Shown piece after piece: positions 1 through 5,681 of a DNA stretch of 20,388 nt. The stretch is from an uncultured Oscillospiraceae bacterium (GTDB taxonomy: Bacteria > Bacillota > Clostridia > Oscillospirales > Acutalibacteraceae), in assembly GCA_910587835.1 (NCBI GenBank), contig CAJUNQ010000031.1, positions 1 through 20,388 of the forward strand, read 5' to 3'. The number at the start of each line of letters is the position of its first letter. Position 1 is the first letter of the stretch. A model generated the notes under the pieces. The model had not been told where the DNA came from. It made no database searches and was given only the letters and a program-made list of their open reading frames with translations. The position numbers and the translations under genes were made by a program.

Positions 1-57
1 CAGCCGCTGATAGGTTTCCTCGGGCATCTGAATGGCCATTGTCCTTGTGTTTTCCAT
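1..57 (-). CDS. 5' end of a small conjugative-element protein (partial)
   Basis: Only the first 19 codons lie in the window (MENTRTMAIQMPEETYQRL), read leftward from an ATG whose complement is at 55-57. A good ribosome binding site (AAAGGAG on the minus strand, about 69-75) precedes it. It begins about 30 bases after the stop of the CHAP remnant, so it was probably co-transcribed with that gene. Short proteins with a similar start occur downstream of CHAP hydrolase genes in Clostridia conjugative elements, but this is recalled family knowledge and too little is visible to name a function. Confidence 0.6.
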   Translation of the reverse strand, partial: MENTRTMAIQMPEETYQRL

Positions 58-86
58 AGTGATTTTCTCCTTTACATTATATGTTT

Positions 87-525
87 TTAGAATAAATTTG
101 GCGTCCCATACCCCAAAATCTGGTAATTGCCGATGGGGTAGCTGTTCCTCTCACAAGCATCGCCTGAGTTGCCCTCGATAGTGTAGACCCTGCCTCCCTC
201 CACCTTTTCCACAATGCCAACATGGTCGGAACTGCCATCCTGTACGCCGTTTTCGTCCGGCCAGTCGAAGAAGATAATCATTCCGGATTCGGGCGTTGAC
301 CTGCCGTCTAGCCACTGGCCTTTATTCTTGAACCAGGCCACGCCAGTATCGCAGCCTGAAAATTTGGGTATAATTCCTTTGTCGATGTAGCCGCACTCGT
401 AGAGTTGGGCTTGCTCAACTCTTGCGCACGCAACTGACAAAACAGGCGCACCACTCCACCCGGCCTTGGAAACCGTACCAGCTCCAGTAAGGCTCGCCGC
501 CCACATTGCCAAGCTGGGCTTCCTC
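87..525 (-). pseudogene. CHAP-domain cell-wall hydrolase of a conjugative element, frameshifted and 5'-truncated
   Basis: This is the C-terminal half of a CHAP (NlpC/P60-like) amidase/endopeptidase, the enzyme conjugative elements use to open peptidoglycan for the mating channel. The residues that normally start the domain (GNVGGEPYWSWYGF, then VEWCACFVS with the catalytic Cys) are encoded at about 442-522 but in another frame, as the tail of the upstream recombinase-like ORF. The rest (ECGYIDKG..., the FFDWPD segment, SDHVGIVEKV with the catalytic His, and TIEGNSGD) is read in the frame ending at 87. The break is a 22-base insertion at 401-422; removing it brings Cys and His segments back into one frame (VSCVRNECGYID). 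The N-terminal part, normally with a signal or membrane anchor, is missing, so no working enzyme is expected. Confidence 0.82.
401..422. repeat. 22-base insertion with 7-base inverted arms inside the CHAP remnant
   Basis: The plus strand reads AGAGTTG (401-407), an 8-base loop, then CAACTCT (416-422), a perfect 7-base inverted repeat. Deleting exactly these 22 bases restores the CHAP reading frame. The rejoined flanks form another palindrome, GTTGCG-TG-CGCAAC on the minus strand. That suggests a hairpin-driven replication error rather than a transposon; the insert is too short for a known insertion sequence. Confidence 0.55.
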
Positions 526-1143
526 GCTGGCTTTTCCGCTGTCCAGCGCCCGGTGGAACTCGTTGAGCAGGCGCCTGCTTTCCAGAGTGTGGACCTCCTG
601 GGGAAGTGTGTCCGGCGTTAAGGCAGCGGGATCGTGTGTCAGGGTGTTCATCAAACTGATAACCTGTGCTTTAAACCCATCATCCGACTGCCTCACCGAC
701 CAGCCGCATGCGGAACACTTCCAGGAGACCGGCTCGACGGACCGGGAACCTGTTCGGCGGGTGACCTTTTTGCCGCATTTGGCGCAGACTGTAAGCTCTT
801 TAAACAGCTTGGTGTCATCGGCTATGGTGAGCTTGCTGGTATTCGTCCGCTCATTTTTGAGATTGGCCGCTACAAACTGTTCTTTCTGGATGAGGGCTGG
901 GTATTCGTCTGAACCGATATACCTGCTGTTCTCCAAAATGCGCTTGATGGGGGCCTTGTCCCAGCTTATCTTGCCGGGGCTGTACTCCAACTGCCGGTTG
1001 GTCAGGTCCTCCGCTATCACCTTGAGGGAATCTCCGGCGCAGTAGCGGTGGAATATCTCCCCCACGATCTGACTCTCGTCGGGGTGGGGGACCGGCTGTC
1101 CGGCCTCGAACTTGTACCCGTAAGGAATGTATCGGTTACTCAT
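415..1143 (-). CDS. Recombinase-domain protein without a catalytic domain, C-terminus fused to CHAP start
   Basis: Read from ATG at 1143 (MSNRYIPYGY...), 242 residues. Residues 1-95 match the DNA-binding Recombinase domain of large serine recombinases (segments DESQIVGEIFHRY, ILENSRYIGSDEY). A zinc ribbon follows, with Cys120-x2-Cys123 and Cys143-x2-Cys146. The N-terminal resolvase domain with the active-site serine is absent, so it cannot cut DNA alone and may be an accessory DNA-binding subunit. The start overlaps the stop of the preceding ORF by four bases (ATGA), indicating translational coupling. From about residue 210 the sequence abruptly becomes a CHAP domain (LGNVGGEPYWSWYGF... CACFVS), then stops after the 22-base insertion. 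That tail is foreign to recombinases and marks a deletion junction near 515-530. Confidence 0.75.
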   Translation of the reverse strand: MSNRYIPYGYKFEAGQPVPHPDESQIVGEIFHRYCAGDSLKVIAEDLTNRQLEYSPGKISWDKAPIKRILENSRYIGSDEYPALIQKEQFVAANLKNERTNTSKLTIADDTKLFKELTVCAKCGKKVTRRTGSRSVEPVSWKCSACGWSVRQSDDGFKAQVISLMNTLTHDPAALTPDTLPQEVHTLESRRLLNEFHRALDSGKASEEAQLGNVGGEPYWSWYGFQGRVEWCACFVSCVRKS

Positions 1144-1594
1144 GATGGGATGTCCTCCGTAAGCTCCAGGCCGCAATGCAGCCGGAAGGTCAGTTTATTG
1201 TCTGCCGTGGGGATGATTTTCTCTACTATCTCGTCAAATTGGTCAATGTCAAACTCTGTGGGCACACCCGGCCAACTGGAAAGAATGGCCTGCAATTCCT
1301 CCAGCTTTTCCAAAGCTGAGTAGGATTGCAGGCCATGTAGTTTTTTGTTGCGCTCTGCGGACAGCTTTTTCCGCTGGGAGGCAAGGCTTTCATTCTGGAT
1401 GCGGAACTCGTCCGGGCTGATGAAACCCTTGTTGCTAAGTTTTTGCAGAGTGAGGGATTTGTCATTTAGGGCGGCGATGGATTGGTCCAGCTCGAAGAGC
1501 TTGGTATCGGTGCTGGATTGGGTATATTCTATCTCGCGTAATGCACTTATAACTGATTCAACAATAGTTTGTCCTATCCCCGTAGCGTTTATAG

Positions 1595-2136
1595 TCAACA
1601 CACTTGAAAAGCATCAAAAATGGCGTCGTCAAAGGAGCTGGCGGAAGAAAGAGAGGAACGGAGGGTGCGTTTGAGCCAAGCCCAGAAGTTCTCGATAGGG
1701 TTCAACTCAGGAGAATACGGGGGTAGAAAAATCAAGCGGAAGCCATGGTTTTGAGCAACACGAATAAGCTGTGACTTGCGATGGAATGAAGCGTTATCCA
1801 TCACAATCACAGCCCCTGGAGGAAGTGCGGGGAGGAGTTTTTGCTCAAACCAGAAGGTAAACAGAACGCTGTCCATCGTTCCAGAATATTCCATGGGTGA
1901 AAGGATTTTCTGACCGAGCTGGGCCGCAACGATTCCAACCCGTTTATACTTACGGCCGCTGACGGGAGAATGAACCTTCTGCCCCCTGGGAGCATATCCG
2001 TATTCCCGATACAGATATGTATCGATCCCGGTTTCATCCACATAGGCAATCCGTTCCGGAGCGATCCCGGCGATCGTTTCCCGATAAGCTTTTACCTGTT
2101 CGGGGTCCTGTTCCCGGTAATGCACCGTCTTTTTTT
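1595..2136 (-). CDS. IS630-family transposase, catalytic DDE part (orfB), reached by -1 frameshift
   Basis: This frame carries the RNase H-like DDE catalytic core: Asp in AYVDETGID, Asp in VIVMDNASFH, and Glu in PYSPELNPIENFW. These three acids bind the metal ions for strand cleavage. In this frame a TAA codon lies directly before the AAA AAG codons of the A7 run. The frame can therefore only be entered by slippage within that run or by internal initiation at GTG 2125. The stop codon TGA lies inside the left terminal repeat, so the coding region uses the whole element. Intact catalytic residues suggest it could still be active. Confidence 0.88.
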
Positions 2137-2442
2137 ACGCGTGATCCCCAATCGGTCAAACGCTTTGCGAATCGCAGTCTCACAACACCCAAATTCCTTG
2201 GCAATTTCTTTGGGATATGCGTCCGGATGCTCTGTCACATACAACTTAAGACGTTCGGGATTGATCTTTTTATAACTGCGGACCACGGGGGCAGGCGCCA
2301 ATGATCCTTCCTCCTTCCACTGCTTTTCCCATGCTCGTATTGTGCCAATCGATACCTTAAATACCTTCTGTGTTTCCGCCAGCGTGTGCCCTTCCTCTCG
2401 ATACTCTATTGTCCGTTTCCGATAATCTTCTGAATAGCTCAT
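2092..2442 (-). CDS. IS630-family transposase, N-terminal DNA-binding part (orfA)
   Basis: From ATG at 2442, 116 residues if not frameshifted. It has two helix-turn-helix segments: an N-terminal one around HTLAETQKVFKVSIGTIRAWEKQW and a second around YPKEIAKEFGCCETAIRKAFDRLG. This paired-like arrangement is typical of IS630 transposases, where it binds the terminal repeats. At 2130-2136 the minus strand holds a run of seven A. A -1 slip there leads from ...ITRKK into the orfB frame as KTVHYREQ, giving a fused protein of about 282 residues, the usual IS630 length. Without slipping, translation ends after RRCITGNRTPNR. Confidence 0.88.
   Translation of the reverse strand: MSYSEDYRKRTIEYREEGHTLAETQKVFKVSIGTIRAWEKQWKEEGSLAPAPVVRSYKKINPERLKLYVTEHPDAYPKEIAKEFGCCETAIRKAFDRLGITRKKRRCITGNRTPNR
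2130..2136 (-). promoter_or_regulatory. A7 slippery run for -1 frameshifting in the IS630 transposase
   Basis: The minus strand reads CGT AAAAAAA GACGG. The zero frame (AAA AAA AGA CGG) continues orfA; slipping back one base gives AAA AAA AAG ACG GTG and enters orfB. A TAA in the -1 frame directly before the run confines the shift to this site. Ribosomal frameshifting or polymerase slippage on the homopolymer could both produce it. Confidence 0.7.
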
Positions 2443-2491
2443 AATTATATTCTATCTCATCTTATCACTGTTTTCAAGTGTGTTCACTATA

Positions 2492-2945
2492 TCATGAACT
2501 ATTCTTTCTGAAAGAAAGCGGGCCGCAAGAGCGGCGGCGCAAGCACGTCTTTCAAAAAGTATCCGAATCTGATTTTAGTTCAATAGCCGTATTCGCCTTG
2601 CCCCCCGGCCGGGGAATGTATCGGACGGGCGTTTAGCTATACGCCCTCATGGTGATCTCAACCCCGCGCGGTTCTCGCCCGGCTGTCCCCATTGCGTGAG
2701 TCTGTGGCTGGACAGAAGGTCTCTTTCTCCTGCTGGTCATCGCCGGGATGGGCGCCGCCCATCCCTTGGGCCGCTCGGCCCGTTGGCTCGTAGTCAGGAG
2801 GTGATGATACACTGTGTATTCGGTTGTCAATGTACGAAAGAGACACAGAGGGCGTTTCTGGGGTGGATCATAGCCTCTTAGCTGCCCCGGAATATGTCCC
2901 TCTATATATTCCGTACATTTTTGAGGCAAAACCGGGCGGTCTGAC
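2492..2945 (-). other. Palindrome-rich non-coding leader between the sigma-like gene and the recombinase ORFs
   Basis: About 450 bases with no gene I trust. It holds a row of inverted repeats: TTCTTTC/GAAAGAA (2503-2517); CCCCGGCCGGGG (2603-2614); GGGCGT/ACGCCC (2627-2646, 8-base loop itself containing TAGCTA); GGGATGGGC/GCCCATCCC (2745-2765); GGGCCG/CGGCCC (2768-2781); and CGGAATAT/ATATTCCG (2888-2913). Two minus-strand frames stay open here (for example 2658-2846), but they overlap, lack known domains and follow the GC-rich hairpins, so I do not call them genes. A structured 5' leader or a cluster of recombination or regulatory sites is more likely. Confidence 0.5.
2804..2830 (-). promoter_or_regulatory. 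Candidate promoter with a palindromic operator in its spacer
   Basis: On the minus strand a consensus TTGACA (2825-2830) is followed by the perfect palindrome ATACAC-A-GTGTAT (2807-2819), which runs into TATCAT (2804-2809), a possible -10 with a short 15-base spacer. A palindrome between -35 and -10 is a classic repressor site. It would drive the leader and the recombinase ORFs leftward. I cannot name the regulator. Confidence 0.45.
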
Positions 2946-3362
2946 TCAAATTTTCTCAAAAAATTTCTTTAGGGAAGTAAGGCCACGCTGGATACTCTTT
3001 CTCACGGAGGTTTCCTCACTACCTTCTGCATGGGCGATTTCTGCCTTGCTCATACCCAAAAAGTAATAGGCAATAAGCCGGGAGCGCTGCTTTTCTGGCA
3101 GGGACTGTAAGCCTCGATATAGCAGCTCTCTCATATTGCTCTGCTCCAGGATTTCCTCTGGGAGTGGCCCCTCTGCCGGGAACTCCCGGATCTCGTTTAT
3201 CAGCTCCAGAGAGTACATGGCCTTATGGCGGTATGTACGGATGCGCTGGGCGTCCTCGGCGCGGGTAAGCTCCTGCAGGAGTTCTGCCACCTCATCAGGG
3301 ACCTCGACCATAGCATCGTGGGTGTAGTGAGGGTAGTATTCCCGCAGGTTGATCTCTTTCAT
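2946..3362 (-). CDS. Small sigma-70 region-4-like DNA-binding regulator of a mobile element
   Basis: 138 residues from ATG at 3362, preceded by GGAGAG. The C-terminal third (LPEKQRSRLIAYYFLGMSKAEIAHAEGSEETSVRKSIQRG) is a helix-turn-helix of the sigma-70 region 4 type that contacts -35 elements. Regions 1-3 and a recognisable region 2 are missing, so it is not a full sigma factor. Similar small ORFs commonly precede recombinase genes in conjugative and mobilizable elements of gut Clostridia, where a role in regulating excision or transfer is presumed but not shown here. Transcribed leftward toward the recombinase ORFs, it is the boundary gene next to the sugar island. An 18-base inverted repeat pair (2566-2583 and 3390-3407) brackets the gene and most of its leader. 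Confidence 0.78.
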   Translation of the reverse strand: MKEINLREYYPHYTHDAMVEVPDEVAELLQELTRAEDAQRIRTYRHKAMYSLELINEIREFPAEGPLPEEILEQSNMRELLYRGLQSLPEKQRSRLIAYYFLGMSKAEIAHAEGSEETSVRKSIQRGLTSLKKFFEKI

Positions 3363-3502
3363 TTTTCTCTCTCCAATCTAATTTTTTTGTTGAACCAAAA
3401 TCAGATTGAAGGGGGGGGCACGAGCAGAAAACCTGAGCCGAATGCTGCACCTTATAGGCACTTCTCTCCAGCCATTGGTATTCATATTTAGGAAAGTGAA
3501 AG

Positions 3503-3536
3503 AAAAAATAGCACAGAACTTTTCTGTTCTGTGCTA
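3503..3536 (-). terminator. Strong intrinsic terminator of the sugar-uptake operon
   Basis: Perfect 11-base inverted repeat TAGCACAGAAC (3509-3519) and GTTCTGTGCTA (3526-3536) with a 6-base loop, followed on the minus strand by six T (3503-3508). It ends leftward transcription from the glycosidase operon and insulates the mobile-element genes. Confidence 0.9.
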
Positions 3537-3565
3537 CAAATATCATCATTGAATACGATAAACAC

Positions 3566-3599
3566 AAAAAGGAAAAGGCGGCAAACTCAAATGACCGCC
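3566..3599 (-). terminator. Weaker tandem terminator directly after the GH127 gene
   Basis: Stem GGCGG (3577-3581) with CCGCC (3595-3599), 13-base loop, then TTTTCCTTTTT on the minus strand. It lies about 45 bases past the GH127 stop and just before the stronger hairpin at 3503-3536, making a tandem pair. Confidence 0.55.
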
Positions 3600-3641
3600 C
3601 CTTGCCTATTCTATTTCTGCAGTTTATGCCCCCAATACTTG

Positions 3642-5681
3642 CTATATCCTCAACCAAACCCGCATTTCTCCTTCTCCCCGGTTAGCCCATGCGAAGTAAG
3701 GGATAAATTTCAGATTGACAGGCTTTTCCTGTGGCTTGGTGTAACTCATATACAGCGTACCCCCAGGAATTATTTCTTGTTTGTACCCGGGCAGCTCCAA
3801 CAGAACCATTTGTCTGCCGCCTATTTCGATAATTTTTTCGGTTGCTGCTCCGGCAAGCTCCGCATTCAGGCGGTAGGAATGCAGGCTATCGCTGTTGTCT
3901 GCCTGCTCCATGCAATAGCAGAGCGGCCCCCGTGTGATGGCCGCCAGGCCATAATCCTCCCTGACATGGGGATTTGCCGTACGCATATGAATCTCCATGG
4001 GAAAATCCAGCTTAATTTGGTCTCCATCCTTCCATGTGCCGGCTACGTACACATATCCATTCTGTTCAAACCGCTCTATACCGTCCGGTAAGGTGACGGT
4101 ATAGTTTTTACACCAACCGGGAACGCGGAAAGCAAGCGTACAGCGGACAGGGCTGGCGGCATTTATTCTTATGGTGGCAGACCCGCGCCAAGGAAATTCG
4201 CTCTCCAGATTCAGTTGCAGTTCTTTATTTCCAACACGTTTTGTGATTTGGCTCCCTATATATAAATGCACAAATAATGTGTTCTCATTTTCTGTAAAAG
4301 CATAAGCGGCTATTGAACTGGTGGTTCTGGCAATATTAGGCGGGCAGCAGGCGCAGCCAAACCACTTTTGCCGTACCGGCTTTACATGCTCCAGCCTGGC
4401 ATCAGCCCCGCACGCCTGGGGGTCCACCTCCAGCGGGTTAACATAGAAAAAGCTCTTTCCGTCCAAAGCCATACCAGCCAGGACCGTATTGTACAGCGCC
4501 AATTCCATCACATCCGCATACTCCGATTTCGGGCATATTTGCAGCATGCGCCGGGCAAAAATGGCCAGGGCAATGGCCGCGCAGGTTTCTGAATACGCTG
4601 TATCATTAGGCAGGTCATAGGGGAAAGAGAAGGTTTCTCCCACAGCCGTGCTGCCAATGCCGCCTGTAATATATAGCTTTTTTTGCACAATATCGTCCCA
4701 GAGCCGGTCGCAGGCCGCAAAAAGATTTTCATCCAGCGTCAATCTGCTTATATCCGCCATGCCCGCGTAAAGATACGCTGCCCGCATCGCGTGTCCCACT
4801 GCCTCCGTCTGTTCCCGCACGGGCTTATGCGCCTGGTAATAGGCATACCGGGACACATCATCAGACGGATAAGGCTCCCCATTTTTCTCGGCCCTCTGCC
4901 GGTCCTCAAGCAGGAAGAAGTTGGGGGACGTGCCTCTTTGGTCAATAAAGAACCGGCCCAATTCCAGATATTCCCTTTTCCCGGTTGCCTCATACAATTT
5001 GTCCAGCGCCAGCTCGATTTCCTCATGTCCAGGATACCCCTTGCACTTGCCATCATCCGGTCCAAAGCGCTGAAGCACATAGTCCACATACCGGCACGCG
5101 GCTTTTAGCAGTTTATTCCTGCCAGTGGCCTGGAATGAAGCTATGGCGCTCTCAATCAAATGCCCCAAACAATACAGCTCATGGTTATCCTTGAGATATG
5201 TAAACGCTCCATCTATCCCGTTTACGATATAATACGTGTTCAAATATCCGCTTTCGTGCTGGGCAGCGCAGATGATATCCACCGCTTCCTCCAGTTTGGA
5301 TTCCAGCTCCTGGTCGGGATGATTTGCCAAAGCGTAAGAGGTTGCTTCCACCCATTTAAAAAAATCCGAATCTTGAAAGGCGAACCCATAATGCTTATCG
5401 GGGTCGGGGAAACTGGGATCATTAGGCAATGCCTGGAACCCCTTGAAAGAATAAGACGGCCATACAAATTCCTGGGTTTTGCTACGTTCCAGCATCCTGA
5501 CCGCCGCCCGGAAATTATGTACACAAAAGCTTGGCGGCGCGTTGGGTATCCTGTCATTCAGCGCCTCCCATAGATATGGGATTACTTCCCGGCGTACGGT
5601 TTCCTGGGCAGCGCCCCAGAAGGGGTCTGCTATTTTCGCCCGGCAGATGTCAATAGGGCGGTTAAAGGCTTTTTTGTCCAT
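3642..5681 (-). CDS. GH127 beta-L-arabinofuranosidase (HypBA1-like)
   Basis: 679 residues from ATG at 5681 (MDKKAFNRPIDICRAKI), placed six bases after AGGAGG. A longer frame runs upstream but overlaps the previous gene and has no family resemblance. The enzyme removes terminal beta-L-arabinofuranose from plant glycans and is cytoplasmic (no signal peptide), acting after import. It has an alpha/alpha-barrel core and C-terminal beta-sandwiches. The signature residues of the family (known from Bifidobacterium HypBA1) are visible: Glu349 in GETF, exactly 16 residues before Glu365 in YSETC, the HypBA1 Glu322-Glu338 spacing; Cys367; and Cys445/Cys446 in CACCPPN. These form the zinc site with the cysteine nucleophile. 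It is the last gene of the leftward operon and overlaps the damaged glycosidase by 20 bases. Preference for beta-L-Araf is family-based inference. Confidence 0.9.
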   Translation of the reverse strand: MDKKAFNRPIDICRAKIADPFWGAAQETVRREVIPYLWEALNDRIPNAPPSFCVHNFRAAVRMLERSKTQEFVWPSYSFKGFQALPNDPSFPDPDKHYGFAFQDSDFFKWVEATSYALANHPDQELESKLEEAVDIICAAQHESGYLNTYYIVNGIDGAFTYLKDNHELYCLGHLIESAIASFQATGRNKLLKAACRYVDYVLQRFGPDDGKCKGYPGHEEIELALDKLYEATGKREYLELGRFFIDQRGTSPNFFLLEDRQRAEKNGEPYPSDDVSRYAYYQAHKPVREQTEAVGHAMRAAYLYAGMADISRLTLDENLFAACDRLWDDIVQKKLYITGGIGSTAVGETFSFPYDLPNDTAYSETCAAIALAIFARRMLQICPKSEYADVMELALYNTVLAGMALDGKSFFYVNPLEVDPQACGADARLEHVKPVRQKWFGCACCPPNIARTTSSIAAYAFTENENTLFVHLYIGSQITKRVGNKELQLNLESEFPWRGSATIRINAASPVRCTLAFRVPGWCKNYTVTLPDGIERFEQNGYVYVAGTWKDGDQIKLDFPMEIHMRTANPHVREDYGLAAITRGPLCYCMEQADNSDSLHSYRLNAELAGAATEKIIEIGGRQMVLLELPGYKQEIIPGGTLYMSYTKPQEKPVNLKFIPYFAWANRGEGEMRVWLRI

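Larger units (their letters stand above)
1590..2491 (-). mobile_element. IS630-family insertion sequence (about 0.9 kb) with inverted ends and TA target duplication
   Basis: The ends are near-perfect inverted repeats. The left end reads TATAGTCAACACACTTGAAA from 1590; the right end, on the minus strand from 2491, reads TATAGTGAACACACTTGAAA, with one mismatch. Both ends carry TA, the target duplicated by IS630/Tc1-type elements. Choosing the outermost TA as the duplication restores an open frame in the interrupted gene. The element carries one transposase split over two frames and nothing else. Its intact reading frames and matching ends suggest a fairly recent insertion. Confidence 0.9.
1140..2495 (-). 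pseudogene. Serine-recombinase C-terminus-like ORF, interrupted by IS630 two codons after its start
   Basis: The bulk (1140-1591) encodes a coiled-coil segment followed by FDEIVEKIIPTADNKLTFRLHCGLELTE, the typical C-terminal end of large serine recombinases of Clostridia mobile elements. Across the IS, the sequence ATGA (2492-2495 on the minus strand) precedes the duplicated TA. Taking out the IS with one TA copy gives ATG ATA AAC GCT ACG GGG (MINATG...), an uninterrupted frame of about 152 codons. An in-frame TAG just upstream shows this ATG would be the true start. The ancestral gene was therefore a stand-alone accessory ORF without resolvase domain, coupled by ATGA overlap to the next gene. 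It can now only be expressed from a start inside the IS end (GTG at 1601), so function is doubtful. Confidence 0.7.
2566..3407. repeat. 18-base inverted repeat pair bracketing the sigma-like gene (2566-2583 and 3390-3407)
   Basis: The plus strand at 3390-3407 reads TTGAACCAAAATCAGATT; the minus strand at 2566-2583 reads TTGAACTAAAATCAGATT, 17 of 18 identical. The right copy is also part of a local hairpin with CAATCTAATTTT (3374-3385) against AAAATCAGATTG (3397-3408). These could be binding sites for one regulator or recombination sites. Confidence 0.55.
3363..3641. other. Spacer between the mobile-element regulator and the sugar operon; left edge of the island
   Basis: No credible gene. From left to right it holds the ribosome binding site and a 12-base imperfect hairpin (3374-3408) of the sigma-like gene, a run of eight G (about 3411-3418), about 80 bases without obvious signals, then two minus-strand terminators. 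The boundary between conjugative-element DNA and cargo must lie between about 3408 and 3503. Confidence 0.5.

Noticed and set aside
401..422. The short inverted repeat as a CRISPR or transposon end
   Set aside because: Single copy, no spacers, too short, no second end nearby.
2521..2541. GCCGC-AAGA-GCGGC hairpin as an intrinsic terminator
   Set aside because: No T run follows on either strand, so it is only one more stem in the structured leader.
2633..2959. Minus-strand open frames in the leader (2633-2959 and 2658-2846) as genes
   Set aside because: They overlap each other in different frames, lack domains and good ribosome binding sites, and lie over GC-rich palindromes that keep frames open by chance.
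3295..3657. 120-codon minus-strand frame over the left terminators
   Set aside because: It runs through two intrinsic terminators and over the start of the sigma-like gene; no domain or start signal.
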